The notes: generated by a model not told the origin, from the letters alone. Shown: positions 30,950 to 40,442, counted from the first letter of the stretch. The stretch is DNA of 64,000 bases from SLHU01 sp009929975 (GCA_040776905.1 JAXGZQ010000002.1:372001-436000); one strand, 5' to 3'. Numbers and translations are program-made.

Positions 30950-31002
30950 TTAGCCCGAACAGTCATAGAGGCTGAAATGTCGAGGTGACAGGAGGAATAA
31001 CG

Positions 31003-31242
31003 ATGTCAACTGATACAATTTTTGAAAGTGTTAAAAACATACTGGTCGATCAGCTGGGCGTTGATGAGGAAGCGGTTTCCATGAACGCGAACTTCATTGA
31101 TGATCTGAACGCGGATTCACTGGATATTGTTGAGCTGGTCATGGCCATGGAACAGGAATTTGGAATTTCCATTCCTGATGATGAAGCTGAGCGTATCAAG
31201 ACGGTCGGCGACGCGGTGGCGTTTATCAAGGCGAATGCCTGA
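31003..31242 (+). CDS. acpP: Acyl carrier protein
   Basis: A 79-residue acidic carrier protein that holds growing fatty acids on a phosphopantetheine arm. The attachment serine is S39 in LNADSLDIVEL. AGGAGG lies 7 bases before the ATG at 31003. It has its own promoter and terminator, so it is expressed on its own, just ahead of rnc, as in many Firmicutes. Confidence 0.96.
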   Translation: MSTDTIFESVKNILVDQLGVDEEAVSMNANFIDDLNADSLDIVELVMAMEQEFGISIPDDEAERIKTVGDAVAFIKANA

Positions 31243-31252
31243 ACAAAACACG

Positions 31253-31280
31253 AAAAGCCCCCGCAGCGGGGCTTTTTTTC
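31253..31280 (+). terminator. acpP terminator
   Basis: AAAAGCCCC pairs with GGGGCTTTT around a 6-base loop, followed by a T run. Confidence 0.9.
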
Positions 31281-31317
31281 TATTATCCGACCAGGCGCAG
31301 AAACAGGAGGAAACATC

Positions 31318-32049
31318 ATGGCACTCAGATCAGATCAGCTGGCTCAGCTGCAGCAGGCAATCGGCTACCATTTCAAGGCCATCGATTATCTGCAGGAAGC
31401 GCTGACCCATTCAACCTATGCCTATGAACACCGGCACGAGAACCTTGCCAACAACGAACGTCTTGAATTTCTGGGTGACGCGGTTCTCGATCTGGCGATC
31501 AGTGATTTTCTTTTCCGTAAACCGGAGCAGCACGATGAGGGCTTCATGACCAAGACACGAGCCCTGCTGGTCTGCGAAAACTGTCTGGCCATGCAGGCCG
31601 GCCGTCTTCATCTCGGCGATCTCCTGCTGCTGGGCCGGGGAGAGGAATCGACCGGCGGCCGCGGTAAGCCGTCCAATCTGGCCAACGCGATGGAAGCGCT
31701 GCTCGGTGCGATCTATCTTGATGGCGGATTCGAGCAGGTCCGCGAAATTATCGCCCGGCTGTTTACACCATCCCTGAAACAGGCGGTAGCCGGAAAAATC
31801 ATCCATGACTATAAAAGCCGGCTGCTTGAAATGGTCCAGGCAACCCGTGGCGGCAGCCAGGTCCGCTTTGTGATCCTGGATGAGCAGGGGCCCGTTCACG
31901 CCCGTGAGTTTACCGCCGGGGTCGAAGTGGATGATCAGCTGATCGCGCAAGGCAGCGGCAGCAGTAAAAAAGAAGCTGAACAACAGGCAGCCGCCGCCGC
32001 GATTGAGCGTCTCGAATGTGACCGGCAGGAATGCCGGGTGATCGACTGA
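31318..32049 (+). CDS. rnc: Ribonuclease III
   Basis: A 243-residue double-strand-specific RNase that processes rRNA precursors and structured mRNAs. The catalytic signature NERLEFLGDAVL (about 41-52) and NAMEALLGAIYLDGG are present. A double-stranded RNA-binding domain occupies about residues 160-230. AGGAGG is 8 bases before the ATG. The order rnc-smc-ftsY is a standard Firmicute cluster. It could act on the stem-loop before pnp. Confidence 0.96.
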   Translation: MALRSDQLAQLQQAIGYHFKAIDYLQEALTHSTYAYEHRHENLANNERLEFLGDAVLDLAISDFLFRKPEQHDEGFMTKTRALLVCENCLAMQAGRLHLGDLLLLGRGEESTGGRGKPSNLANAMEALLGAIYLDGGFEQVREIIARLFTPSLKQAVAGKIIHDYKSRLLEMVQATRGGSQVRFVILDEQGPVHAREFTAGVEVDDQLIAQGSGSSKKEAEQQAAAAAIERLECDRQECRVID

Positions 32050-32063
32050 CTCCGCTGATGCTG

Positions 32064-32072
32064 TGGTATAAT
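32064..32072 (+). promoter_or_regulatory. Extended -10 promoter before smc
   Basis: TGGTATAAT is a perfect -10 with TGn extension, 58 bases before the smc ATG; a -35 is not convincing. Confidence 0.55.
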
Positions 32073-32130
32073 AGCTGATGGCGTGCCTTGAAAAGCCTCA
32101 GCCGGCCATTCCATCTTCAGGAGGAAACCG

Positions 32131-35100
32131 ATGCATCTGAAATCGCTGACGATCCAGGGATTCAAGTCTTTCCCTGAACGGACAGTCATAGAATTCCATC
32201 AGGGCGTCACTGCGATCATCGGCCCTAACGGCAGTGGTAAATCCAATGTCACGGACGCGATCCGCTGGGTGCTTGGCGAGCAGAGCGTCCGGACTTTGCG
32301 CGGCTCGCGCATGGAAGATGTGATCTTTACCGGCACACAGTCGCGGCGGGCGATGTCCTATGCCGAAGTCACGATGCTGCTTGACAACAGTGACGGACGG
32401 CTGCCGCTCGACTATCAGGAAATTCAAATTTCCCGGCGGCTCTACCGCTCCGGTGAGAGTGAGTACATCCTCAACAATGTCACCTGTCGCCTGAAGGATA
32501 TCCTGACTTTGTTCATGGATACCGGCTTGGGCCGTGATGGCTATTCGATCGTGGGCCAGGGGCGGGTGGATGATGTTCTCAGCCATCGCTCAGAAGATCG
32601 CCGGCGCATTTTTGAAGAAGCGTCCGGTATCGTCAAATTCAAGACACGTAAAGAAGAATCTGAACGTAAACTGCTGCAGACCGAACAGAATCTGCTGCGG
32701 ATCAACGATATCATTGATGACCTGGCCGCCCGGATTGGACCGCTGGCGGAACAGGCGGACGCGGCCCGCAAATATCTGGCCTGGCGGGATGAACTGAAAG
32801 CACAGGATATCGCCCTGATGCTCGATTCGGTTGATCAGTTTGCCCGGCAAAAACAAGAGGCTGATGCTGAGCGTCGTCTGCTGCTTGATGATCTTGACCA
32901 GGCTGACCAGGATCTGCTTGACCTGAAACAGAATCATCAGACCGCCGCGCAGCAGCTGTCAGCTCTGGATCAGGCGATCAGTGAACAGCAGGCTGGCATC
33001 GGGCAGACACAGACAACAATTTCTCAGCTGCAAGGACAATTGTCCCTGAATGAAGAGAAGCAGCGACAGCAGATCCTGCTGCGCGAACAATCAGAAGCGG
33101 AAGAAATTCAGCTCAATAAAGCCCTGGGTGATCTTTCCGGTGAACTGGCCCAGCGCCAGAAGCGCCGACAGGTACTGGAAAAGCAGGCGGCATCCTGGCA
33201 GAGCCAGCTGGATGAGGCCGAATCGGAGATGTCCGGCCTGTTGTCAACCCTTGATCAGGCTGAAAAGCAGATTGAGGCGGAGAAAATCGAACGTGATCAG
33301 CTGCTGGAACGGATATTTGAAACGAAAAATCAACAGACAGAAACTCAGAGCCAGATTCAACTGGTTGAAGGCCGGCGGCGGACCATCGCGCTGGAAATCA
33401 GGGAAATGGTCAGTGAACGGGACCGGCTGAGCCTGCAGCTGGAGGAAAAAGAAACCGATGTGCAGGGACTGCAGAAAAAACGTGAGGAACTGACGCAGTC
33501 ACGGGATCAGGCAAAAGATGACCTGGCGGCTGCCGCCAGTGAGCTGGATCAGCTGATCCGGATCATCGAGCAGGATCAACAGGCGCTGCGTGACCGCCAG
33601 TACCGGCAAAAAACATTACAGGACCTGGAACACAATTATGAGGGCTATGGGGAGACGGTGCGTCGTCTGCTGCGGCAGGCGGATACGGACCCTCAGTTCG
33701 CCAGCGGGTTGCGTGGCAGTCTCGGCAGCCTGATCCGTGTTGAACAGAATTATGAACTGGCAGTGGAAATCGCTCTGGGTCCGGCGATTCAGAACCTGGT
33801 CACGGACAATGAGAACACGGCGGCCAGGTTGATCGCCTGGCTGAAACAGAATAAGGCCGGCCGGGCGACTTTTTTGCCGATCGCGACGATTCGCGCGCGG
33901 CGCCTAGAAGCTGATCTGCTCAGGCTGGCCAGCCGTTATCAGGAAACCATCGGTCTTGCCAGTGACCTGGTTGAAGCACCGGATGATATCCGTGAGATCA
34001 TTGACAATCTCCTGGGACGTGTCCTGGTTGTGCGTGATCTCGATGCCGCGAACCGGATTGCCCGTGATCTTCGTTATCGCTGCCGTATTGTCACGCTGGA
34101 AGGTGATGTGATCAATCCCGGCGGCTCAATGACCGGCGGCTACCATCAGCGGCAGGGCAGCGGTGTTCTGCGTCGTTCACGAGAAATTGAGCAGTTGACT
34201 GAAGCGATGACCGCGCTTGAAGAAAAGATCCGGCGCAATGAAGCCAAGACGGGCAGCCGCCGCAAGATCCATCAGGATGCCGGACGCCAGCTGGCCGAAC
34301 TGGAACACCAGTTGATGGATAACAACCAGCGTCTGGTTCGTGAAGAGACCCATTACCAGGCATTGCTGCAGGATCAGGAACGCAGTCTCGCCCGTCAGAC
34401 CATGCTGGAAGAGGAAGACCGTCAGCTGCGGTCTGAAAAGCAGGGAATCGAGCAGGAAATCGAAACGATCAGGACGCGTGTCCAGAAACTGGAACAGCGG
34501 GCCGCTCAACTGCGTGAGGATATCCAGACCCGGGAAAACGCCAATCGTGAGGAAAAGGAAAAGCGCAACGAGCTGAGAGAACATATCACTGATCTGAAGG
34601 TGTCATTGAACTCGGTCCAGGAATCTCTGCAGGCGGCTCTGGAAATGACCGAACGAATTGACCGTGAACAGAAAACGCAGCAGGACCGCCTGAAAAAACA
34701 GGCTGAACTGCGGCAAACCAGTTTGCGTCAGTCAGAAACGCTCGATCAGGAACATCTCGCGCTTCGGTTGAAAATCGATGATCTGCAGCGCAGCGGTGAA
34801 GAACAGGCGGAAGCGCTGGCTGAGACAATGGACGCCCGCCTTCGCCTGGAAGCTGAGCAGAAGGATTATTTTGAACAACTCGAGCAGATGAGCAGCCGGA
34901 TCACCTCGCTGCAGACTGAGATCAGCCGGAATGAAGGCAAAATCAGCCGGATCGATCTGCAGACTGATGAAATCAGAAACCGGATCTGGGAGACTTATGA
35001 GATGACCATTCAACAGGCTGAACCGATGCGGCGGAGCATCAGCAGCCGCAATGAGGTCAGTCGGCGGATCCAGACGCTGCGTCAGTCGATGCGGGAGCTG

Positions 35101-35694
35101 GGTGATGTCAATCTCGCGGCGGTCGAGGAAAGCCATCAGGTCAATGAGCGGCACCACTTCATGGTGACCCAGCGTGATGATATTGAAGCCACCCGCACAC
35201 AGCTGACCCAGGTCATCGATGAGCTGACCGAGGCGATGAAGGAACAGTTTCTTGAGCATTTCGCGCGGATCAATGAAAACTTCAACGATGTGTTCTCAGA
35301 GCTGTTCGGCGGCGGCATGGCAGAAGTCAATCTCGAGAATGATGATGATGTCCTGGGCTGCGGCATTGAAATCCGGGCGCAGCCGCCCGGTAAGCGTCTG
35401 CAGAACCTGATGCTGCTGTCTGGCGGTGAGCGCTGTCTGACCGCGATCGCCCTGCTGTTTGCCATCCTGCGCCTGCGGCCGACGCCGTTCTGTGTCCTCG
35501 ATGAGGTCGAGGCCGCGCTGGATGACGCCAATGTCACCCGGTTCACCGATTATATCCGCCGTTATGCCGACCAGTCGCAGTTTATACTCGTGACGCACCG
35601 CAAGGGGACGATGGAAGCAGCCGACCGCCTGTATGGTGTGACCATGCAGGAGCGCGGCATATCAAAAATATTGTCGATGCAGTTAAGTGACTGA
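32131..35694 (+). CDS. smc: Chromosome partition protein SMC
   Basis: An 1187-residue condensin subunit that extrudes DNA loops and helps separate sister chromosomes with ScpA/ScpB. Walker A is GPNGSGKS near residue 32. Long coiled coils (about 170-500 and 670-1010) flank the hinge (about 515-660, GLRGSLGSLI onward). The C-terminal head carries the signature LLSGGE near 1092 and Walker B CVLDEVEAALDD near 1125. AGGAGG precedes the ATG. Length is normal. Confidence 0.97.
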   Translation: MHLKSLTIQGFKSFPERTVIEFHQGVTAIIGPNGSGKSNVTDAIRWVLGEQSVRTLRGSRMEDVIFTGTQSRRAMSYAEVTMLLDNSDGRLPLDYQEIQISRRLYRSGESEYILNNVTCRLKDILTLFMDTGLGRDGYSIVGQGRVDDVLSHRSEDRRRIFEEASGIVKFKTRKEESERKLLQTEQNLLRINDIIDDLAARIGPLAEQADAARKYLAWRDELKAQDIALMLDSVDQFARQKQEADAERRLLLDDLDQADQDLLDLKQNHQTAAQQLSALDQAISEQQAGIGQTQTTISQLQGQLSLNEEKQRQQILLREQSEAEEIQLNKALGDLSGELAQRQKRRQVLEKQAASWQSQLDEAESEMSGLLSTLDQAEKQIEAEKIERDQLLERIFETKNQQTETQSQIQLVEGRRRTIALEIREMVSERDRLSLQLEEKETDVQGLQKKREELTQSRDQAKDDLAAAASELDQLIRIIEQDQQALRDRQYRQKTLQDLEHNYEGYGETVRRLLRQADTDPQFASGLRGSLGSLIRVEQNYELAVEIALGPAIQNLVTDNENTAARLIAWLKQNKAGRATFLPIATIRARRLEADLLRLASRYQETIGLASDLVEAPDDIREIIDNLLGRVLVVRDLDAANRIARDLRYRCRIVTLEGDVINPGGSMTGGYHQRQGSGVLRRSREIEQLTEAMTALEEKIRRNEAKTGSRRKIHQDAGRQLAELEHQLMDNNQRLVREETHYQALLQDQERSLARQTMLEEEDRQLRSEKQGIEQEIETIRTRVQKLEQRAAQLREDIQTRENANREEKEKRNELREHITDLKVSLNSVQESLQAALEMTERIDREQKTQQDRLKKQAELRQTSLRQSETLDQEHLALRLKIDDLQRSGEEQAEALAETMDARLRLEAEQKDYFEQLEQMSSRITSLQTEISRNEGKISRIDLQTDEIRNRIWETYEMTIQQAEPMRRSISSRNEVSRRIQTLRQSMRELGDVNLAAVEESHQVNERHHFMVTQRDDIEATRTQLTQVIDELTEAMKEQFLEHFARINENFNDVFSELFGGGMAEVNLENDDDVLGCGIEIRAQPPGKRLQNLMLLSGGERCLTAIALLFAILRLRPTPFCVLDEVEAALDDANVTRFTDYIRRYADQSQFILVTHRKGTMEAADRLYGVTMQERGISKILSMQLSD

Positions 35695-35714
35695 TCGCGC
35701 CAGAGGAGCCAATG

Positions 35715-36647
35715 ATGGGAATATTCGATAAATTCAAAGCCGGACTGAAAAAAACCCGCGATTTTGTGACGGACGGGTTCAACCGGATCGCCGCGACGAT
35801 GGGCCTGTTCGATGATGAGATGCTGGATGATCTGGAAGCCCTGCTGATTCAGGCTGATCTCGGTGTCAATGCCGCGACGACTGTCATGGACCAGATCCGT
35901 GAACAGATCAAAAGGACAGGCGACGCGTCAAGTGAGGCCGTGCTGAACCATCTGCGCGAAAGTCTGCTTCAGATCATCGGACCGCAGATGAAACTTGAAC
36001 TGCGTCCAGGTGAACCGGTGGTTCTGCTCCTGGTCGGGGTTAACGGAACCGGCAAGACCACGACGGCCGGTAAATTGTGTGCCCGCCTCAACCAGGAGGG
36101 ACATTCAGTGATCCTGGGCGCTGCCGATACATTCAGGGCGGCCGCCATTGAGCAGCTCAAAGCCTGGGGTGAACGGACCCATACCCCGGTCATCGCTCAG
36201 CAGCCGGGTTCCGATCCGGCGGCTGTCGTCTTCGATACCTTGCACGCGGCTAAGGCCCGCCAGGCAAATGTGGTGATTCTTGATACAGCCGGACGGCTGC
36301 ACAATAAAAAAAATCTGATGGATGAACTGGCGAAAATACGCCGGATCATCAGCCGTGAAATGCCGGAAGCCCGTTGTGAGACACTGCTGGTGATCGACGC
36401 GACAACCGGACAGAACGCGGTGATGCAGGCCCGGGCTTTTCACGAAGTGACAGAGGTAACCGGACTGATTGTCACTAAACTCGACGGCAACGCCAAAGGT
36501 GGCGTCGCGGTCGCGGTGACACAGGAAACCGGTCTGCCGCTCTATCTGGCCGGACTCGGTGAGAAAGCGGATGATCTGCAGGATTTCGATCCGTCTCTGT
36601 TTGTTGAGTCGCTGCTGCCGTCATCGACCGGCCCCGGGGACGCTTAA
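35715..36647 (+). CDS. ftsY: Signal recognition particle receptor FtsY
   Basis: A 310-residue SRP-type GTPase that receives ribosome-SRP complexes at the membrane. It lacks the long acidic A domain, like other short FtsY. The NG domain shows GVNGTGKTTTAGKL (G1), DTFRAAAIEQL, DTAGR (G3), TKLDGNAKGG (G4) and GLGEKADDL. The ATG at 35715 is preferred over the adjacent one at 35712 because GAGGAG ends at 35708. It follows smc by 20 bases. Confidence 0.96.
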   Translation: MGIFDKFKAGLKKTRDFVTDGFNRIAATMGLFDDEMLDDLEALLIQADLGVNAATTVMDQIREQIKRTGDASSEAVLNHLRESLLQIIGPQMKLELRPGEPVVLLLVGVNGTGKTTTAGKLCARLNQEGHSVILGAADTFRAAAIEQLKAWGERTHTPVIAQQPGSDPAAVVFDTLHAAKARQANVVILDTAGRLHNKKNLMDELAKIRRIISREMPEARCETLLVIDATTGQNAVMQARAFHEVTEVTGLIVTKLDGNAKGGVAVAVTQETGLPLYLAGLGEKADDLQDFDPSLFVESLLPSSTGPGDA

Positions 36648-36683
36648 TCGACTCTGCCGTTGATCGATTCAATAAACGCTGTC

Positions 36684-36711
36684 CGCTGTCAAGTATTGAT
36701 GCTTGACAGCG
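36684..36711. promoter_or_regulatory. Perfect 10-bp inverted repeat overlapping the ylxM -35
   Basis: CGCTGTCAAG, an 8-base spacer, and CTTGACAGCG. The right arm contains the -35 TTGACA, so a bound repressor or a DNA structure here would control ylxM-ffh. It has no T run, so a role as ftsY terminator is less likely. Confidence 0.6.
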
Positions 36712-36731
36712 AAACCGACCTCTGATAAGAT
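36703..36731 (+). promoter_or_regulatory. ylxM promoter, predicted to give a leaderless mRNA
   Basis: A perfect TTGACA (36703-36708), 17 bases, then TAAGAT (36726-36731) with a TGA extension. The expected start, 7 bases after the -10, is the A of the ylxM ATG at 36738. Confidence 0.75.
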
Positions 36732-36737
36732 GCCCTT

Positions 36738-37091
36738 ATGCGACTTGACAACACCCTGCCGACTGACCATACGACGGTTTGTCTCCAATTGGATTTTTAC
36801 GGACCGTTGCTGACTGAACGAAGCCGTGAGGTGCTCGATCAGTATTTTGCCTGCGACCTGTCGCTGGCGGAAATCGCGGAGAATCTGGCGATTAGCCGGC
36901 AGGCAGTGCATGACAAAGTCCGCCAGGGAACAAAATTGCTGTCTGACTATGAACAGCAGCTCAAACTGGTGGAGCGGCATCTCGAGACACAAAAACTGAT
37001 TGATCTCGTCAGAGAACAGTTGGGCCGTCATGAGACCGACGCTGCGGCGCGGACTCTGGATCAGTTGGAAAGGGCTCTGCTCAAAACCTGA
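36738..37091 (+). CDS. ylxM: SRP-associated DNA-binding protein YlxM
   Basis: A 117-residue helix-turn-helix protein of the UPF0122/YlxM family, resembling sigma-70 region 4 (SLAEIAENLAISRQAVHDKVRQG). It binds SRP components in streptococci and is regularly encoded before ffh. No ribosome site precedes the ATG, and the promoter spacing makes the ATG the first transcribed codon. The start is otherwise well placed, since the conserved LDFYGPLLTERSREVL begins at residue 18. ffh follows after 59 bases with its own strong ribosome site. Confidence 0.92.
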   Translation: MRLDNTLPTDHTTVCLQLDFYGPLLTERSREVLDQYFACDLSLAEIAENLAISRQAVHDKVRQGTKLLSDYEQQLKLVERHLETQKLIDLVREQLGRHETDAAARTLDQLERALLKT

Positions 37092-37150
37092 TCACTGCTC
37101 AAAGCCGTGCCGCTGATGATCAAGTCAATGGCTGAAAAAGGAGGAATACC

Positions 37151-38512
37151 ATGGCATTATTCGACGGTCTTTCAGACCGCCTGACCAATATAACAGGAAA
37201 AATACGGGGAAAAAGCCGTATCACCGAGCAGGATCTCAAGCAGATGCTGCGGGAAATTCAGCTGGCTTTGCTGGAAGCTGATGTCAATTATCAGGTCGTC
37301 AAGGATCTAATCGCCGATGTCAGAGAAAAAAGCAAGGGCCAGGATGTCATGGAAAGCCTGACCCCGGGTCAGCAGATCGTCAAGATTGTTCATGACGCCC
37401 TGATTGATATTCTTGGCCGTGACCAGGCCCGTCTGGCGGTATCACCGACCGGCCTGACCGTCTTCATGCTTTATGGCCTGCAGGGTGCCGGCAAGACGAC
37501 CACAGCCGCCAAACTGGCGCTCTATCTGAAGAAAAAAGGGAAAAAGCCGCTGCTCACTTCGGTCGACGTGCATCGTCCGGCCGCCGCGCAGCAGTTGGCG
37601 ATTCTGGCCAGCCAGATTGATGTTCCCTGTTTGATCCAGCCTCAGGAGCCCGATCCGGTGATCATCGCCGAACAGGCGGTTGCCCGTGCGCGTTATCTGA
37701 TGTGTGATACCCTGATCGTCGATACCGCCGGCCGCATGACCATCGATAACGCGCTGATGCAGGAACTCAAGGCGATTGCCCGGGTGGTCAATCCGACGGA
37801 GAAACTGCTGATCGTTGACGCGATGATCGGCCAGGAAGCGGTCAATGTCGCCCGGAGTTTCGACCAGCAGATCGGTCTGGACGGCTTTATCATGACGAAA
37901 CTCGATGGCGACGCGCGCGGCGGCGCGGCCCTGTCGATCCGCAAAATGACCGGCAAGCCGATTAAAATGGTCTGTGTCGGTGAGAAAGTTGAAAACATCG
38001 AAGAATTCATCCCGGACCGGATCGCGTCGCGCATTCTTGGTATGGGTGATGTCATGTCGCTGGTCGAAAAGGCCTCAGCGGCAATTGATGAGAAAAAAGC
38101 GGCAGAGTCACTCGATAAACTAAGGCGCAATCAGTTTACCCTGGAAGATATGCTTGATCAATTTGAACAGATGAAAAAAATGGGTTCACTCAAGGATATG
38201 CTGGGGATGTTGCCGGGACAGGCGATGAAAGGTGTCGACCTGGACGGTGTCGATGACCGTGCGATGGATCGCAGTGTCGCGATTATCCGATCCATGACCC
38301 GTAAGGAACGTGTACAGCCGGCGCTGCTCAATGCCAGCCGCCGCAAACGCATCGCGACCGGATCAGGCACCAGCGTACAGGAAGTCAACCGCCTGATGCG
38401 GCAGTTCGAAGAGGCGCAGAAGATGATGAAGCGCTTTTCCGGCAATACGAAGGGCAAGAAGAAGAAAGGTCGCGGTCCAGGCGGATTCGGCATGGGCGGC
38501 TTTCCTTTCTGA
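37151..38512 (+). CDS. ffh: Signal recognition particle protein Ffh
   Basis: A 453-residue SRP54 GTPase that binds signal sequences and 4.5S/6S RNA. N domain about 1-90. G domain shows GLQGAGKTTTAAKL, DVHRPAAAQQL, DTAGR, TKLDGDARGGAAL and GVGEKVENIEEF. The methionine-rich M domain is at about 320-435 and ends in a Gly/Lys-rich tail. AAAGGAGG precedes the ATG. It is co-transcribed with ylxM and rpsP. Confidence 0.97.
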   Translation: MALFDGLSDRLTNITGKIRGKSRITEQDLKQMLREIQLALLEADVNYQVVKDLIADVREKSKGQDVMESLTPGQQIVKIVHDALIDILGRDQARLAVSPTGLTVFMLYGLQGAGKTTTAAKLALYLKKKGKKPLLTSVDVHRPAAAQQLAILASQIDVPCLIQPQEPDPVIIAEQAVARARYLMCDTLIVDTAGRMTIDNALMQELKAIARVVNPTEKLLIVDAMIGQEAVNVARSFDQQIGLDGFIMTKLDGDARGGAALSIRKMTGKPIKMVCVGEKVENIEEFIPDRIASRILGMGDVMSLVEKASAAIDEKKAAESLDKLRRNQFTLEDMLDQFEQMKKMGSLKDMLGMLPGQAMKGVDLDGVDDRAMDRSVAIIRSMTRKERVQPALLNASRRKRIATGSGTSVQEVNRLMRQFEEAQKMMKRFSGNTKGKKKKGRGPGGFGMGGFPF

Positions 38513-38553
38513 CCTTGATCATAAACAAACAAGAAATAGTGGAGGAAAAAAAC

Positions 38554-38799
38554 ATGGCAGTAAAAATCAGACTCAAGAGAATCGGCGCGAAGAAAGCCCC
38601 TTTCTACCGTGTCGTCGTCGCAGATTCACGCTCACCGCGTGATGGCCGTTTCATCAAGGAAATCGGTACCTATAATCCATTGACCGATCCGGCCGACATC
38701 AAGATTGATGTTGAGGAAGCGAAAAAATGGATCGCCAATGGCGCGCAGCCGACTGATACCGTCCGGGCGCTGCTGAAAAAATCCGGTGCGCTTGACTGA
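38554..38799 (+). CDS. rpsP: 30S ribosomal protein S16
   Basis: An 81-residue S16, typical in length. The N-terminus MAVKIRLKRIGAKKAPFYR is characteristic and fixes the start at 38554, with GGAGG 8 bases upstream. It is part of the conserved rpsP-khpA-rimM-trmD-rplS order. Confidence 0.97.
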   Translation: MAVKIRLKRIGAKKAPFYRVVVADSRSPRDGRFIKEIGTYNPLTDPADIKIDVEEAKKWIANGAQPTDTVRALLKKSGALD

Positions 38800-38842
38800 G
38801 CAGCGGGTTCACGCTTACGGACACTGAGGAAAGGGGACAGGA

Positions 38843-39073
38843 ATGAAAGCATTACTACAAACCATCATCAACCCACTGGTCAGTCATCCTGAACTCATCA
38901 AGATTGAAGAAATCGATCAGGGACGGACGGTTGTTCTGGAACTTCAGGTCGCTCCTGACGATATGGGCAAAGTCATCGGCAAGCAGGGACGGCGCGCTCA
39001 GGCGATCCGCTCTGTCATGAAAGCGCTGGCAACCCGTCAGGGCAAGCGCGTCATCGTCAATATCGGCGACTGA
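38843..39073 (+). CDS. khpA: KH-domain RNA-binding protein KhpA (YlqC)
   Basis: A 76-residue single KH-domain protein with the GKVIGKQGRRAQAIR motif (residues 42-56; GxxG loop GKQG). KhpA pairs with KhpB/Jag in Gram-positive bacteria and binds many RNAs, affecting cell division. It sits between rpsP and rimM as usual; GGGGACAGGA precedes the ATG. Confidence 0.94.
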   Translation: MKALLQTIINPLVSHPELIKIEEIDQGRTVVLELQVAPDDMGKVIGKQGRRAQAIRSVMKALATRQGKRVIVNIGD

Positions 39074-39074
39074 T

Positions 39075-39629
39075 ATGGCCAGCCAGCCTGAACGTCGTGA
39101 CTATTTTCATATCGGACGGATTACCGCTGCGCACGGAATTGCCGGGGAGCTCCGGGTTCAACTGCTGAGCAGTGACCCGGACCGCCTGTTTCAGGTAAAG
39201 GATGCCGGTCTGACCTCGCCGGACGAGACCGAGCGGCGTTCCTGCCGCGTCAAATCAGTCCGGCGCAAAGGATCGCTCTTTCTCGTCCGCCTGGACGGGT
39301 GCACTGACCGCGACGCGGCGGAAGCGCTGCGGGGCTGGTTTTTGACCGTCCCGCGCGAACAGGCCATGCCGTTGGCAGAAAACGAATACTTCGTCAGCGA
39401 CCTGATCGGGTTGACAGTGGTCGACCGGTTTCGCGGAGTGATCGGCGTTGTCCGTGAGATCCTCACAGGACAGGCACAGGATCTGTATGTCGTGGAAATG
39501 CCGGGTCAGGCGGATCTCTATTTCCCGTCGGTCAAGTCGGTTCTGCTTGCGGTCGATCTCACGGCAGGACAAATTGATATCAAATTGCCTGACGGACTTT
39601 ATGAGCTTTATCGGGGAGATGATGCCTGA
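39075..39629 (+). CDS. rimM: Ribosome maturation factor RimM
   Basis: A 184-residue 30S assembly factor that binds S19. The N-terminal RimM domain begins FHIGRITAAHGIAGELRV; the C-terminal PRC barrel contains YFVSDLIGLTV and FPSVKSVLLAVDL. The ATG is one base after the khpA stop and has no clear ribosome site, so translation is probably coupled. Its stop overlaps trmD as TGATG. Confidence 0.95.
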   Translation: MASQPERRDYFHIGRITAAHGIAGELRVQLLSSDPDRLFQVKDAGLTSPDETERRSCRVKSVRRKGSLFLVRLDGCTDRDAAEALRGWFLTVPREQAMPLAENEYFVSDLIGLTVVDRFRGVIGVVREILTGQAQDLYVVEMPGQADLYFPSVKSVLLAVDLTAGQIDIKLPDGLYELYRGDDA

Positions 39630-40435
39630 TGCGGGTTTCCGTTCTGACTTTGTTTCCCGAGCTGATTGAACAGGTGATGTCGGCATCCGTTGTCGGCCGG
39701 GCCTGGAAGAAGAATCTGTTTGATCTTGAGTTGGTGCAGATCCGGGATTTCGCTGTCAATACCTACGGTAAAGTCGATGACTATTGTTATGGCGGCGGGA
39801 CAGGCATGCTTCTCATGGCACCGCCGATCCTGGCGGCCTGGCAGGAAGCTGTCCGCCGGCATGGCCTGACGGCGCCCGCGGCTGATCAACAGGCGATCAC
39901 TCGATGGCGCAGCGACCATCCTGAATGCAGGACCTTCTATCTGTCGCCGCGCGGTGAGACCCTGACACAGGCCGGCGTGATACAACTGGCCGAATATGAT
40001 CATCTGATCCTGCTGTGCGGCCACTACGAAGGTGTGGACCAGCGTGTTCTTGATCTGATCATCGATGGCGAGCTGTCGATCGGCGACTATGTCCTGACCG
40101 GCGGAGAAATCGCGGCTTGTGTCGTCATGGATGCTGTTTTCCGGCTTTTGCCGGGTGTTCTGCCGAATCAGGATGCTTATGAGAAAGAATCACATATGGC
40201 AGGACGGCTGGAACAGGCTCAATATACGCGTCCCGTTAGTTGGATGGGAATAGAACCACCTGACGTCCTGTTGTCTGGACATGAAGCAAAAATCGAGCAA
40301 TGGCAGGCCTCTCGGCGATTAGCGGAAACGTTGCGCCGCCGTCCGGATCTGCTGAAGGATTTTCCGCCTGAGCATGATGAGTGGCGGGGCATGCTCGAGA
40401 TATGGACCGATGCGGACGACGCGTCGGAGCTTTAA
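39629..40435 (+). CDS. trmD: tRNA (guanine(37)-N(1))-methyltransferase TrmD
   Basis: A 268-residue SPOUT methyltransferase that makes m1G37, guarding the reading frame. Trefoil-knot motifs: LSPRGETLTQ, LLCGHYEGVDQRV and ELSIGDYVLTGGE. The substrate-contacting DDYCYGGGTGML-like segment near residue 50 is present. It is coupled to rimM. About 108 bases later rplS follows with its own promoter. Confidence 0.97.
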   Translation: MRVSVLTLFPELIEQVMSASVVGRAWKKNLFDLELVQIRDFAVNTYGKVDDYCYGGGTGMLLMAPPILAAWQEAVRRHGLTAPAADQQAITRWRSDHPECRTFYLSPRGETLTQAGVIQLAEYDHLILLCGHYEGVDQRVLDLIIDGELSIGDYVLTGGEIAACVVMDAVFRLLPGVLPNQDAYEKESHMAGRLEQAQYTRPVSWMGIEPPDVLLSGHEAKIEQWQASRRLAETLRRRPDLLKDFPPEHDEWRGMLEIWTDADDASEL

Positions 40436-40442
40436 TTGTCAG

